A stretch of 64,000 nt of DNA from Aliiglaciecola lipolytica (GCF_018860635.1 NZ_JAHKPT010000022.1:62001-126000); one strand, 5' to 3'; numbered from the stretch's first letter, positions 48,307 through 58,724 are shown. The notes: generated from the sequence alone by a model not told the origin. Made by a program: numbers and translations.

Positions 48307-50391
48307 GTGCGTTGTTATTATTCCACCAGACCCTCTCTTATACTCATCCTTACCCTAAGTTTGCTCGGTTCATTTAAATCACAGGGTAACCCGCTCGAAT
48401 CTGAAAATGTCTCATCTAAGGTTCAGCAATCTTCGCAACAGGAAACAAATAGACAGTTTGCTGGAAATCAACTTAATGATGCTGACGAGCACGACGAGCA
48501 CGACGAGCACGACGAGCATGACGACGAGGTTGAAACTATCACTGTTTCCTCTACGCGAGTTGGTCGCAACGTTACCGATGAACCTGTTCGAATAGAAGTG
48601 ATTAACCAAGAAGAGCTCGAAGAAAAAGCCATGATGCGCCCGGGTAATATTTCTATGCTAGTGGCCGAAACAGGGGGCGTAAGAGTTCAAACCACATCTC
48701 CGGCATTAGGCAGTGCTAATATTCGTTTGCAGGGGCTTTATGGTCGTTATACGCAGTTGCTAAATGATGGTTTAGCCCTTTATGGTGGGCAAGCTGCTTC
48801 TATTGGTTTGTTACAAATTCCGCCAACTGATTTAGCCCGTGTTGAAATCATCAAAGGCTCAGCTTCTTCGCTTTATGGTGGTTCAGCAATGGGCGGCGTG
48901 ATCAATCTCGTCTCTCGCAGACCTTCAGATGAAGCCGAAGGAGAAGTGTTATTTAATTTTACTTCCCGAGATGGACAAGACGTCACCACTTATTTAGCTA
49001 CTCCGGTAAATGATTCTTTAGGCGTATCATTGACCGCTGGTGGCCATCATCAAAGCACACAAGATTTTGATGATGACGGTTGGATTGATATGGCTGGCTA
49101 TGAACGCTATACCGCTCGACCTCGCTTATTTTGGGAAGGAGAAAATGGCGCGACTGTTTATGCTACCGCAGGCTACATGACTGAAAATCGTCTAGGTGGC
49201 ACCCTCGAAGGTTATACCTTGCCCGATGGAAGTTTTTTCGAACAAACTCAAGACAGTGAGCGAATCGATAGTGGCATCATTGCTACCGGACCTTTAGGGG
49301 ATGTCTTAACCTGGAATGTGCGCGGTTCTGCGATGCTGCAGAAACACGATAAACAATTTGGTGAAGACCTAGATGAAGATAGCCATGAGAGTTATTTATT
49401 GGAAAGTACTCTGTCTGGTTATACCGATAAATCGCAATGGGTAGTTGGCCTAGCCATGCAGTCAGATAGTTTTGAGTCAGAATATTATCCTGAGTTTGAT
49501 TACACCTTTGATGTCCCAGGATTATTTGCCCAAGCTGATTATGAATTCAGCGAGCAGGTATCAACTTCATTAAGTATGCGTTTAGATGATCACAGCGAGT
49601 ATGGCAGCCAGTTGAGCCCTCGAGTATCAGTGTTATACCGTCCGCAAGATTGGACCGTTAGAGCATCTTATGGCCGTGGCTATTTTGCACCAACGCCCTT
49701 TGTGGAAGAAATCGAAGCTGCTGGCCTATCACGCTTGGCACCGCTTCAAAACATTCAAGAAGAAACGGCGGTTACCTCTTCATTGGATATTGGGCGTCAA
49801 TTTGATCAGTTAGAAGCAAACGTTACTTTTTTCGCATCAAATGTTGAGCATGTCACAGAATTAGAAGCTTATGCATCTGAAATCGATGGTCCCCTAGACC
49901 GCGTGCGTTTAGTAAATGCGCAAGGTGAATCAAGGATTTACGGTTCAGAATTAATGCTGCGTTATAAATGGCAGGATTTTAAAGTCACCGCCAGCTATCT
50001 CTTTTTAGATGCCACCGAGGTTGATCAAACAACTAAGCAGCGTCAACGTATCAAGCTCACTCCTAAACATTCTGCGGGTTTGGTAGCAATGTGGGAACAG
50101 CACGGGAAAGGCCGGATTGGTTTTGAAGCCTATTACACTGGAAAACAGCGATTAAGCGGTAATCCCTATCGTTCTGAAAGTAAACCTTATTGGCATCTTG
50201 GTTTGTTGGGCGAAATAACCTTAGGTCAATTTAGTTGGTTTGTGAATGCGGAAAACCTTCTGGGTATCCGCCAGACCAAAGAAGATCCATTGGTATTACT
50301 AATCAGAGCGCCTGATGGTCAATGGACTACCGATATATGGTCGCGTAATGACGGTTTCATTGTGAATGCCGGCCTAAGAATGCGTTTTTAA
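48307..50391 (+). CDS. TonB-dependent receptor with DEH-repeat N terminus (putative metal receptor)
   Basis: A 694-residue receptor. A signal peptide is followed by a short linker and a DEHDEHDEHDEHDDE stretch directly before the TonB box region (ETITVSSTRVG). The plug has NIRLQGLYGRYTQLLNDG and VEIIKGSASSLYGGSAMGG, and the barrel ends RMRF. The DEH stretch is encoded by four copies of a 9-base repeat. Such His/Asp stretches bind zinc, nickel or copper, so it is a candidate metal receptor, though no Zur box is seen upstream. The start is GTG. It follows the other receptor by 193 bp. Confidence 0.85.
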   Translation: MRCYYSTRPSLILILTLSLLGSFKSQGNPLESENVSSKVQQSSQQETNRQFAGNQLNDADEHDEHDEHDEHDDEVETITVSSTRVGRNVTDEPVRIEVINQEELEEKAMMRPGNISMLVAETGGVRVQTTSPALGSANIRLQGLYGRYTQLLNDGLALYGGQAASIGLLQIPPTDLARVEIIKGSASSLYGGSAMGGVINLVSRRPSDEAEGEVLFNFTSRDGQDVTTYLATPVNDSLGVSLTAGGHHQSTQDFDDDGWIDMAGYERYTARPRLFWEGENGATVYATAGYMTENRLGGTLEGYTLPDGSFFEQTQDSERIDSGIIATGPLGDVLTWNVRGSAMLQKHDKQFGEDLDEDSHESYLLESTLSGYTDKSQWVVGLAMQSDSFESEYYPEFDYTFDVPGLFAQADYEFSEQVSTSLSMRLDDHSEYGSQLSPRVSVLYRPQDWTVRASYGRGYFAPTPFVEEIEAAGLSRLAPLQNIQEETAVTSSLDIGRQFDQLEANVTFFASNVEHVTELEAYASEIDGPLDRVRLVNAQGESRIYGSELMLRYKWQDFKVTASYLFLDATEVDQTTKQRQRIKLTPKHSAGLVAMWEQHGKGRIGFEAYYTGKQRLSGNPYRSESKPYWHLGLLGEITLGQFSWFVNAENLLGIRQTKEDPLVLLIRAPDGQWTTDIWSRNDGFIVNAGLRMRF
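48484..48519 (+). repeat. Tandem 9-bp repeat encoding DEH
   Basis: Four near-identical copies of GACGAGCAC (the last ends CAT) encode Asp-Glu-His units before the TonB box of the receptor. Such arrays expand or shrink by slippage in whole codons. Confidence 0.9.
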
Positions 50392-50477
50392 TATATGCAT
50401 TCATATTGCTAATTGTTTTGGCAATTACTTAGTGCTGAGTAGAAATCTGAGGTGCCAAATAGGGATGCTAAATTTAA

Positions 50478-51050
50478 TTAGCATCCTGTGGTAACAGAAC
50501 CCGCCCGCGCAGTGTTGTCTGTTCTATCAAAAATATGATAGGCGAAGCAATCGTCTGCGACACTCTTCGATTTTGGATAGATGATACTTGCCACACCGGG
50601 AGAAAAAGATAAATCTAAAGTCGCTGGGGCTGAACTAGTGTTGAAATACATAAAACAAAAATCCCCACTGTACTCGCAGATTTCAGTATGTTCATTGTAA
50701 CCTTGGTCAAGTATATCAATGTCCATGAAATTGGTTAGCGCAGTACCAGAGTATATCCATGGAGTACCATAGACGGTAGCGATAAATACACCGTTCACAG
50801 TTACACCTGTTTCACCATCTTCAGGATCAGAATCTCTATCTTTGTTGTGTTGCTGCTTAATCACCGACTTTGCGTAGACTAAATCATTGGCTGATTGCAG
50901 TTGTCCACCAATATTCTTCAGCACAGATGCGTTTGCATCCGATGACAAATCAATGAATCGCGGGGCAGCCGTGACGGCCAAAATGCCGAGGATGACGATG
51001 ACTATTATTAGTTCTATTAGGGTAAACCCTTTACTACGCTGCACTAGCAT
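50478..51050 (-). CDS. Type IV pilin-like protein (MSHA-like)
   Basis: A 190-residue prepilin. The leader MLVQRSKG is cut before FTLIELIIVIVILGIL, with Glu at position 5 of the mature protein, the standard class for methylated type IV pilins and pseudopilins. The globular part has three or four cysteines including the pair near the end (VADDC and TTGC). APRFIDLSSDANASVL resembles MSHA-type pilins. It diverges from a second pilin-like gene at 51289; no assembly genes are near. Confidence 0.85.
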   Translation of the reverse strand: MLVQRSKGFTLIELIIVIVILGILAVTAAPRFIDLSSDANASVLKNIGGQLQSANDLVYAKSVIKQQHNKDRDSDPEDGETGVTVNGVFIATVYGTPWIYSGTALTNFMDIDILDQGYNEHTEICEYSGDFCFMYFNTSSAPATLDLSFSPGVASIIYPKSKSVADDCFAYHIFDRTDNTARAGSVTTGC

Positions 51051-51288
51051 TCCTTCAAAAATCGATTTTCATAATCCTAATAGATTTCCGAAATAATTAA
51101 AAGTGACCGTAAAATAAAGCGTAGTGGAACGCAGGCATTGGGAATCAAATATTATACGGATGTATTCTATGTTATTGATAAATATATAAGTAATCATTTC
51201 ACTTTGATCTTTTTTCAGCATAATATTATTTAACAGAAGATCGTTAATGAGTTAATTGGTTAAAAAGTTATTTACAAGGAGCATTGTT

Positions 51289-51756
51289 GTGCACAACAAA
51301 AATCATGGATTTACTCTTATTGAGCTAATAGTAGTCATCGTTATTCTTGGCATTTTAGCGGTTGTGGCTGCTCCTCGATTTATTGATCTGAGTACCGATG
51401 CTCGATTGGCCACATTAGATGGCTTGGAAGGAACATTGCGCTCAGCGTCTGATTTAGTCCACTTTAAAGCCACAATCGAGAAAAAAACCGATTGCGATAC
51501 TGACCCTACTATTGAGTTGGGCAGTGAATCTATTACTTTGCGATGTGGTTATGCCTGCCCTCATCCTAGCGGGATTGCCAATGCTGTTGAAATTGATGAC
51601 AGTTTTACTTGGGTCGGCGGAAATTGCAGCGGCCAGCTAGGTTCTATTGATGTGCAAATTAGCGATGCTCCTGACCCTAGTAACTGCAAGATTCGTTATG
51701 TGTCAGCACGATCGACTAGGGAGCCTACTTTCACGCAAACAATCACAGGTTGTTAA
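51289..51756 (+). CDS. Type IV pilin-like protein, second copy
   Basis: A 155-residue prepilin. With the GTG at 51289, which follows AAGGAG by 7 bases, the leader is MHNKNHG followed by FTLIELIVVIVILGIL with Glu5. The open frame extends upstream, but that would add an unlikely N terminus. The body shares APRFIDLSTDARLATLDGL with the divergent copy, and has several cysteines (CDTDP, LRCGYACPHP, GNCSG, SNCKI, TGC) likely forming disulfides. A terminator follows. The divergent pair suggests duplication of an accessory pilin. Confidence 0.85.
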   Translation: MHNKNHGFTLIELIVVIVILGILAVVAAPRFIDLSTDARLATLDGLEGTLRSASDLVHFKATIEKKTDCDTDPTIELGSESITLRCGYACPHPSGIANAVEIDDSFTWVGGNCSGQLGSIDVQISDAPDPSNCKIRYVSARSTREPTFTQTITGC

Positions 51757-51803
51757 TTTAAACAAACTCATACTTTGTTAGATACGACATTAAGCTGTGC
51801 TAG

Positions 51804-51830
51804 AAAAGCCCGACAAAATCGGGCTTTTTT
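51804..51830 (+). terminator. Rho-independent terminator of the pilin-like gene
   Basis: AAAAGCCCGA and TCGGGCTTTTTT form a GC-rich hairpin with a T run, 48 bp after the stop. Confidence 0.9.
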
Positions 51831-51849
51831 GTGTCGGCGCAAGTGGCGC

Positions 51850-53142
51850 TTAGTGAAGTTTCAACTTGGGACCCACAATGTTCCTGACTTTGCGGAAAAA
51901 CAAAATAAATATCCCTTTAAACCAGCCGTGAATAGCGAATAGGTGCATATTATAAAGGGAGACATAAACCAATTTGGCTAACCGCCCTTCTATAAACATA
52001 CTGCTATTTGACAGTGCACCCATCAAATTTCCCACGGTGCTGTATTTGCTCAAATGCACCAATGAGCCATAGTCTTTGTATTGATATTTTTGTGCCGGTT
52101 TATGCTTAAATTCATTGATTATATTGGTTGCTGCAGTACTGGCCATTTGGTGAGCTGATTGCGCCCGTGGAGGCACCCAGCGGCCATCTTCTTGTTGGAA
52201 CCCACAGCAATCACCAATGGCATATATATTTTCATCTAAGGTGCTTTTTAAATAAGGCGTGACCAAAATTTGATTCGCGCGATTGGTTTCAAAGATCCCC
52301 AGTTGAGTAATAAAATCAGGTGCTTTTACACCCGCTGACCAGACCATTAAATCGGCTTCAATCAACTCATTATCGCTTGTCATGAACCCCTCTTTTTGCG
52401 CCGAAATAACTTTTGTACCTTCTAAAACCTTAATCCCCAACTTGGTTAAAGCCTGGCGAGCTGAGTTGGTGATTTTTTCGGGTAATGCTGGAAGAATGCG
52501 CTCCCCAGCTTCAATAATAGTTACCGTTAATTTAGCGGCAGACATTTCCGGCATGCCATAGGCTCTGGCGAGATTGGCGACGTGGTGCAGTTGAGCGGCT
52601 AATTCCGTACCGGTAGCGCCACCACCTACTATTGCGACATGTAATGGTTTACTTTCTACACCTTTTTGGTTAATCCGCAGAAGTTGATTAAGCAAAGCTT
52701 TATGGAAGCTTTCTGCTTGCGCGAGTGAATCGAGGAAATAGCAGTGTTCGGCTACTCCTGGTGTACCAAAGTCATTGCAAACACTGCCAATAGCAAGAAC
52801 TAGGGTGTCATACTGTAAAGTGCGTTTAGGTAAGATTAACTGCGCATTTTCATCATACAAAGGCGCAAGTTCTATTTGTTGATTTTGTTTGTCGATGTGG
52901 CACATATTGCCCAGTTGAAATTGATATTTGTTGGCAACTGCATGAATTCGATAGTTGATGCCATCTGAATTTTTATCAATAACACCTGCCGCGACTTCAT
53001 GTAAAAGCGGTTTCCAGACATGATTCTGGCTTTTATCAACCAAAATGATTTCTGCTTTGTTTTTTTTCCCTAGCTTTTGACTAAGGCGTTTGACTATTTC
53101 AAGGCCGCCAGCGCCTCCTCCTACAACTATAATTTTCTTCAT
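51850..53142 (-). CDS. ndh: Type II NADH dehydrogenase
   Basis: A 430-residue single-subunit NADH:quinone oxidoreductase. The FAD-binding fold starts at residue 4 (IIVVGGGAGGLEIVKRL) and the NAD-binding fold is at about 168 (VAIVGGGATGTELAAQL). Later motifs are IYAIGDCCGF and PPRAQSAHQMA; a C-terminal amphipathic region anchors it to the inner face of the membrane. It passes electrons to quinone without pumping protons. The gene stands alone, upstream of a convergent pilin-like gene and downstream of a receptor terminator. Confidence 0.93.
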   Translation of the reverse strand: MKKIIVVGGGAGGLEIVKRLSQKLGKKNKAEIILVDKSQNHVWKPLLHEVAAGVIDKNSDGINYRIHAVANKYQFQLGNMCHIDKQNQQIELAPLYDENAQLILPKRTLQYDTLVLAIGSVCNDFGTPGVAEHCYFLDSLAQAESFHKALLNQLLRINQKGVESKPLHVAIVGGGATGTELAAQLHHVANLARAYGMPEMSAAKLTVTIIEAGERILPALPEKITNSARQALTKLGIKVLEGTKVISAQKEGFMTSDNELIEADLMVWSAGVKAPDFITQLGIFETNRANQILVTPYLKSTLDENIYAIGDCCGFQQEDGRWVPPRAQSAHQMASTAATNIINEFKHKPAQKYQYKDYGSLVHLSKYSTVGNLMGALSNSSMFIEGRLAKLVYVSLYNMHLFAIHGWFKGIFILFFRKVRNIVGPKLKLH

Positions 53143-53221
53143 ATATGTTCTCCAATCATTCCAGATAGGACATTTATGTTGTAAAAGGCTTATCTTGAAA
53201 GACTAGTTCGGGTTAAATAAA

Positions 53222-53244
53222 TGCGGCAGTGAAACACTGCCGCA
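53222..53244 (-). terminator. Rho-independent terminator of the TonB-dependent receptor
   Basis: TGCGGCAGTG and CACTGCCGCA form a perfect 10-bp stem with a three-base loop, with TTTATTT following on the minus strand, 55 bp after the receptor stop. Confidence 0.85.
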
Positions 53245-53298
53245 AAAATGATGATATTGAGCATTAACAATTCATTGTCACTGCTCTTATTTCTATGT

Positions 53299-55419
53299 CT
53301 ACCATTTGTAATCTAGTGACATCATCAGGTTTCTAGGTCTACCAGGGAAATAACGATCTCCACCAAAACTGGTGTAATCCGCTCTTTCTGCATAACTGGT
53401 ATCGGTTAAATTGTTGATTCTGGCAAATAACGTGAGCGCGTCAGTAACTTGCATTGAGGCTCTTAAATTTAATACATCATGGCCATCATAACGGTGAAGG
53501 TTCTCAGGATCAGTGTAATAGTTGCCCATGTGCTCCCATTCTAATTCGGCTCTGGCTGATGCATTAATATCCCACCCTAGGCGCGTATTAGCGATGGTTT
53601 TTGGCGCGGTATCAATGTAGTTGCCATTGATATCAATGTCACTGAGAATTTGGCTATAGGAGTAGGTATGTTTAGCGTAGCTTGCAGCTACCATCAAATC
53701 CCAGTTTTCGGCTAATTGATATTGTAACTCTAACTCAATTCCCCGGTGTCTTGATTCACCATCGTTCACATTGTAGTAGTCACTATCCCTAAAGATGAAG
53801 TTGTCTTTATTCATGTTATAGATGGATACTACATAACTCAGTCCATCAAATTGTCCTTTTACCCCAACTTCGGCATTTGTCACTGTTTCAGAGTCTAAAT
53901 CGGCGACTTCTTGTTCCCGTTGCAGGCGATAGAGTTCTGTTGCTTGTGGTGCGCGATAGCCTCGGGATAAGTTGGCGTAAAATTGTGTGTGCTGAGAAAA
54001 CTGATAACGGATACCGAGCTTTGGGGAAGTATTGCTATAGCTGTTTTCAGAAGAAGGTGGACGACTGTAGCGGCAACCACCGAAACTACATTCAGTACCA
54101 TCGTCTTTTGTGCGGCCACTTAACATATTATTGGTGTAGTCGTAATTCATATTTTCGTAGCGTAAACCGAATGACACTAACCAATTATCTTGCTGCCAAT
54201 CCACTGATATAAAAGGTGCATATAAGGTGGCTTCGACATCATAATCATAATGCATTCCAATGGGTACCGTTGCTGTTAAAAACGCAGAACCTTCGGTTTC
54301 AGCATCTTGATATTGGCGCATACTTCCATCGGTTTGTTCTGCATCTAAACCTAGGCTAACGGTGAGGTTGTCAGAAGCGCTGTGTTTCCACATTGACTGC
54401 ACACCAAAGCCGTCTTGTTCATTTTCTTCCATCGGTGTGCCAGGTAAAAAATGCATTAAGAACGACATGTTTTGGTTACGCATATAAGGTGTTATGGAGA
54501 GCACATCTTGGTCGCTTAAATTCCAAAGTGCGTTTGACCATAATCTAAAAGACTTGGCTTTTCTAAAGGCTTCTGGGTTTTCGTTGGCCTGTGCTAAGTC
54601 TTCGTCTTTGTAACTTTCGAAACCAGTAATATAGCCGGCGGTTTCTTGGTCTAAATTGGTATAAGTGAGTCCAGTGGTGAGGGTCAAGTTATCTGCTTCA
54701 AAACGATGGCGTAGGTTAACTTTTTCTTGGTCGACACTTTCTTCATCTCGATATCCTGAATCGCGGGTGACACTGGCATTGATACCGATCCCCGAGTTAC
54801 CGAAGTCTGCACCTTGTCGAAATTTGTATCGATTATATCCGTAAGAACCGTAATCTATACCGAATAACCCTGCATCTACTGTGGTGTCCGGTGTGATTAC
54901 GTTTATGACTCCGTGTACGGCATTTGAACCGTAAAATGCAGAGCCCGGCCCTTTGATAACATCTATGCTTTGAGCCATTTCACTGTGGGCTTCAAAAAGC
55001 TCGTTGATATTACAAAATCCCGCGGCCCGCAAAGGTATGCCATCTTCTGCGGTGAGAATGCCACCACAAGCACCTGAACCAGCCATTACTTGCGAACGCA
55101 GGGCGGGTAGATATTCTTGGCCATTTCCTCGTTGCACCCCAGCGCCGGCAATGAAGCTAAGGGCTTCTTCGATATGAGTGGGAGCTAGCAACCCTAATGT
55201 TTGCTCGTCTACTGTACTTACTACATATGGCAAGTTGGAAGTGTTGGTTGCAACTCTAGTGGCTGTAGTTGTAATTCTTTCTATTCCATCGGGCGATTCC
55301 TGCGCGATCCCGGAGAATGGCAATAAACAGGCGACTAAACCTAAGTGTGAAAGTCGAATTGATTCACTTAAGCGAGTAAGTGGTGATACTTGCTGAAGGG
55401 TTTTAGTTAGAAAAATCAT
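53299..55419 (-). CDS. TonB-dependent receptor, substrate unknown
   Basis: A 706-residue receptor with signal peptide (ends SGIAQE), TonB-box-like ERITTTATRV, a plug with AEDGIPLRAAGFCNINELFEA and VIKGPGSAFYGSNAVHGVINV and a C-terminal SLDYKW. Two Cys in the plug (GACGG and GFCN) and CSFGGCRYS in a loop stand out. No riboswitch was found upstream, so a cobalamin link is not supported. It stands alone with its own terminator. Confidence 0.85.
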   Translation of the reverse strand: MIFLTKTLQQVSPLTRLSESIRLSHLGLVACLLPFSGIAQESPDGIERITTTATRVATNTSNLPYVVSTVDEQTLGLLAPTHIEEALSFIAGAGVQRGNGQEYLPALRSQVMAGSGACGGILTAEDGIPLRAAGFCNINELFEAHSEMAQSIDVIKGPGSAFYGSNAVHGVINVITPDTTVDAGLFGIDYGSYGYNRYKFRQGADFGNSGIGINASVTRDSGYRDEESVDQEKVNLRHRFEADNLTLTTGLTYTNLDQETAGYITGFESYKDEDLAQANENPEAFRKAKSFRLWSNALWNLSDQDVLSITPYMRNQNMSFLMHFLPGTPMEENEQDGFGVQSMWKHSASDNLTVSLGLDAEQTDGSMRQYQDAETEGSAFLTATVPIGMHYDYDVEATLYAPFISVDWQQDNWLVSFGLRYENMNYDYTNNMLSGRTKDDGTECSFGGCRYSRPPSSENSYSNTSPKLGIRYQFSQHTQFYANLSRGYRAPQATELYRLQREQEVADLDSETVTNAEVGVKGQFDGLSYVVSIYNMNKDNFIFRDSDYYNVNDGESRHRGIELELQYQLAENWDLMVAASYAKHTYSYSQILSDIDINGNYIDTAPKTIANTRLGWDINASARAELEWEHMGNYYTDPENLHRYDGHDVLNLRASMQVTDALTLFARINNLTDTSYAERADYTSFGGDRYFPGRPRNLMMSLDYKW

Positions 55420-55820
55420 ATGAATACAGCCTTCTTAAACATAATTTGGGAGCGCAGTTTGACACTTACGATGCCACAATTCTAGGGTGACATTAGTTAC
55501 TGAATCATATGTTTATTTTGTGTTAATTAGTAGTTAACAAGCCTGCACTTTACGCACTGTTTTTCTAATACTTTCCAGCCCTAATCGAACTACTTCCATT
55601 GGCTACTACTTTAGAACTAGATCTTTAGTCGCTTTCTTTTTGAGGACTAAAGTGCAACACAAAGAGCCCAATCGACGAGTTTCTAATTTGCCGTTAGCAA
55701 ACAATACTAAATCAACAAAAAAAGTGCGTCGGCAACGTATCGATGCATAGGGTTGGAGTAACCCGGGATAGATAGTTCATGTTGCTCAACCAATAATACT
55801 AACAATCAAACAGGGTACAC
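55420..55820. other. Intergenic region upstream of the porin gene
   Basis: Divergent region between a TonB-dependent receptor and the porin. No clear operator or riboswitch was seen, and the B12 box is absent. Confidence 0.4.
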
Positions 55821-56993
55821 ATGAACATGAATAAATTTACATTTACTAAAGTTAGTTTGGCAGTTTTAGGCTTAGTTAGCGGCGCAGCTTCTGCAGCAAT
55901 AACAATCTATGACGATCCAGAGGTGGCAAGTGTCACAGTTGATGCGTCTTTCAATACATTTTACGTGTCTAGCAGCACAGACAACGACATATCAGGAATA
56001 GATCGCGACCAGTCTAGAGTCAAAATGGGCTTTCTACCTAACTATGTGGGTATGAATTTTAGCAAAGAAATTGACGGCGTTAAGGTTGGTGGGCGCTCTT
56101 CTTTTTGGGTCACAATAAATGACAGTAATTCAGGCGTAACCTCAACAGGAATCGATGTCCGTCAGTTTTATGCCACTTTGGATTTTGATTGGGGGCAGGT
56201 ATTAATAGGCAAAGATTTTACCTTATTTAACCGTTCTAATATTTTTCTAGACGAAATATTACAAGGTTACGGCAACGTTAACGACACCCTCGGTTTGATT
56301 GATGGACAAGGTGTTTCCTTTGGAAATATTGGTACAGGTTACACATATCCAATGCCAACGGCTCAAATTACGTATCGTTCACCTGAATTTGCCGGCGGTT
56401 TTAAATTAGCCATTGGTTTGATCGACCCTGCTAATACTTCTACTGACACAGGCCCTGGTCGATCGAGTGAAGAGAGCACGCCAAGAATTGAGGGAGAATT
56501 AACTTACACCAGCAAGTTTGAAGACGGAATGTTCAATGCCTTTGTCGGTTTTCTTTCGCAAAGCACTGAGAGCGACATTCAAGGTGACGTTGATTCCACA
56601 GGCTATTCTTATGGTGCAAAACTCAATATGGGTGGCTTCGCGCTAAACGCCTCTGGTTTTACTGGGGAAGCCATCGGTTTGTTGCTCGGTCCCACAGATA
56701 ACGCATTAGGTTTACAAAACTTGTTATATGAAGACGGAAATGAAGTGGATAGCAGTGGCTATCTAGTGCAAGGCTCGTATAAAACTGGCGCTAATCGATT
56801 TGTCTTGTCGTATGGCAATACTGAAGTTGAAACTCAAACCCCTTGGGAAATGGATGGCGCTCAAGTCGCGTGGTTCCATAGTTATAACAGCGCAGTGACC
56901 TTTGTTGTCGAATACGACATGAATGAAATATCCATTGGTGATGCGAGCGAAGAGGTTAAGTCCATCGCCCTTGGAGCCATTGTGAACTTTTAA
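55821..56993 (+). CDS. Outer membrane porin
   Basis: A 390-residue beta-barrel porin of the gram-negative porin class. The signal peptide ends AASAA; strands alternate, with FYVSSSTDND, RVKMGFLPNYVGMNF, WVTIND, RQFYATLDFDWGQVLIGKDFTLF and a C-terminal GAIVNF with terminal Phe. It likely gives diffusion for small solutes. It is followed by an aldehyde dehydrogenase and an ABC importer, suggesting a role with alcohol or organic-acid use. A hairpin after its stop limits read-through. Confidence 0.85.
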   Translation: MNMNKFTFTKVSLAVLGLVSGAASAAITIYDDPEVASVTVDASFNTFYVSSSTDNDISGIDRDQSRVKMGFLPNYVGMNFSKEIDGVKVGGRSSFWVTINDSNSGVTSTGIDVRQFYATLDFDWGQVLIGKDFTLFNRSNIFLDEILQGYGNVNDTLGLIDGQGVSFGNIGTGYTYPMPTAQITYRSPEFAGGFKLAIGLIDPANTSTDTGPGRSSEESTPRIEGELTYTSKFEDGMFNAFVGFLSQSTESDIQGDVDSTGYSYGAKLNMGGFALNASGFTGEAIGLLLGPTDNALGLQNLLYEDGNEVDSSGYLVQGSYKTGANRFVLSYGNTEVETQTPWEMDGAQVAWFHSYNSAVTFVVEYDMNEISIGDASEEVKSIALGAIVNF

Positions 56994-57005
56994 CCAATAG
57001 CTTTC

Positions 57006-57035
57006 AATTTTTGCCCCTAGGTAGGGGCAAAAATT
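57006..57035. terminator. Inverted repeat after the porin gene
   Basis: AATTTTTGCCCCTA and TAGGGGCAAAAATT form a long stem, with TATTTT after it on the plus strand, about 12 bp past the stop. Confidence 0.75.
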
Positions 57036-57146
57036 ATTTTCCGGCAGCCGGTGCCGGTGTGACTGCCAACTCAATTCTGAGTTGAAGGTGCAAAGTCCGG
57101 CAAACTGGTAACGCTTTTACTAAATATGAACACCGGAGTTAACAAA

Positions 57147-58664
57147 ATGATATATGCACAACCTGGACAAGAAAATTCACTCGTAACTTTTAAACAACAG
57201 TATGGCAACTACATTGGTGGCGAATGGGTCGCACCGGTCAAAGGACAATACTTTGATAACGTATCGCCTGTTAACAATGAGGTCTTTTGTTCAATTCCTC
57301 GTTCAACTGAGGAAGACATTAACTTAGCCCTAGATGCAGCACATAGAGCAAAAGATGCTTGGGGCAAAACGTCTGCAACTGACCGCTCTAATACGCTTTT
57401 GAAAATTGCTGACCGTATTGAGCAAAATCTTGAAATGCTGGCGGTTGCTGAAACTTGGGATAACGGTAAAGCTGTGCGTGAAACTTTAAACGCAGATATT
57501 CCGTTATGTGTCGACCACTTTCGCTATTTTGCAGGATGTTTGCGTGCTCAAGAAGGCAATATGAGTGAAATTGATGAGAACACCATCGCTTATCACTTCC
57601 ATGAACCGCTAGGCGTTGTTGGCCAAATTATCCCTTGGAACTTCCCACTTCTGATGGCTGCTTGGAAATTGAGCCCAGCATTGGCGGCGGGTAACTGTGT
57701 GGTCATGAAACCAGCAGAACAAACTCCAGCGTCGATTCTGGTACTGATGGAACTGATTGGTGATTTATTGCCACCAGGGGTGCTAAATATTGTAAATGGT
57801 TTTGGTAAAGAAGCGGGTGAAGCTTTAGCAACCAGCAAACGTATTGCAAAAATTGCATTCACCGGTTCTACACCAATTGGTTCTCATATTCTTAAATGTG
57901 CGGCTGAAAACATCATACCTTCTACCGTTGAGTTAGGTGGTAAGTCTCCAAATATCTACTTTGAAGACGTAATGAATCATGAAGATGAATATCTAAGCAA
58001 ATGTGTTGAAGGAACTGTGTTGGCATTCTTCAACCAAGGTGAAGTATGTACCTGTCCTTCTAGAGCATTGATTCAAGAATCCATTTACGATGATTTCATT
58101 TCACTGGTAGTTGCGCGTACGCAGCAAATTAAACGTGGCAACCCATTGGATACAGAAACCCAAGTGGGTGCGCAGGCTTCAGAACAGCAATATGACAAAA
58201 TTCTAAGTTACCTAGATATTGGTAAAAAAGAGGGTGCTGAAGTACTTATCGGCGGTGGCCCTGCTATGATTGAAGGTTTCAGCAAAGGTTTTTATGTTGA
58301 ACCTACTTTGCTAAAAGGTCGCAATGATATGCGCGTGTTCCAAGAAGAAATTTTTGGTCCAGTGGTCGGTGTGACTACCTTTAAAGACGAAGCAGAAGCT
58401 TTGGCAATTGCTAACCATTCTGAATTTGGTCTAGGCGCAGGTTTATGGACTCGTGACATGAACCGTTCATACAGAATGGGACGCGCAATTCAAGCGGGTC
58501 GAGTATGGACTAACTGCTACCACGCTTACCCTGCCCACGCTGCATTTGGTGGCTATAAAAAATCAGGCGTAGGCCGTGAAAATCATAAGATGGCGTTAGG
58601 TCATTATCAACAAACCAAGAACTTATTGGTTAGCTATGACATTAACCCATTGGGCTTTTTCTAA
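57147..58664 (+). CDS. exaC: NAD-dependent aldehyde dehydrogenase (ExaC type)
   Basis: A 505-residue aldehyde dehydrogenase oxidising acetaldehyde or similar to the acid. Motifs: [23 protein letters not shown] (cofactor site), [18 protein letters not shown] with the catalytic Glu, and [13 protein letters not shown] with the catalytic Cys near residue 301. Sequence and length match ExaC/AldA of alcohol oxidation clusters. The open frame begins seven codons earlier at an ATG, but the ATG at 57147 has GGAG upstream. A terminator follows. No PQQ alcohol dehydrogenase lies in the window. Confidence 0.92.
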   Translation: MIYAQPGQENSLVTFKQQYGNYIGGEWVAPVKGQYFDNVSPVNNEVFCSIPRSTEEDINLALDAAHRAKDAWGKTSATDRSNTLLKIADRIEQNLEMLAVAETWDNGKAVRETLNADIPLCVDHFRYFAGCLRAQEGNMSEIDENTIAYHFHEPLGVVGQIIPWNFPLLMAAWKLSPALAAGNCVVMKPAEQTPASILVLMELIGDLLPPGVLNIVNGFGKEAGEALATSKRIAKIAFTGSTPIGSHILKCAAENIIPSTVELGGKSPNIYFEDVMNHEDEYLSKCVEGTVLAFFNQGEVCTCPSRALIQESIYDDFISLVVARTQQIKRGNPLDTETQVGAQASEQQYDKILSYLDIGKKEGAEVLIGGGPAMIEGFSKGFYVEPTLLKGRNDMRVFQEEIFGPVVGVTTFKDEAEALAIANHSEFGLGAGLWTRDMNRSYRMGRAIQAGRVWTNCYHAYPAHAAFGGYKKSGVGRENHKMALGHYQQTKNLLVSYDINPLGFF

Positions 58665-58694
58665 AAGCGTTGCCTTGAAAAAGGCGTAAGTGGG

Positions 58695-58724
58695 GGTTTC
58701 CGCACCCAGTGCGGAAACCTTTTT
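58695..58724 (+). terminator. Rho-independent terminator of the aldehyde dehydrogenase
   Basis: GGTTTCCGCAC and GTGCGGAAACC pair around a three-base loop followed by five T residues, 30 bp after the stop. Confidence 0.92.

Noticed and set aside
55420-55560. Possible cobalamin riboswitch before the receptor at 53299
   Set aside because: No B12 box (CAGG...GCC type core) and no matching stems were found.
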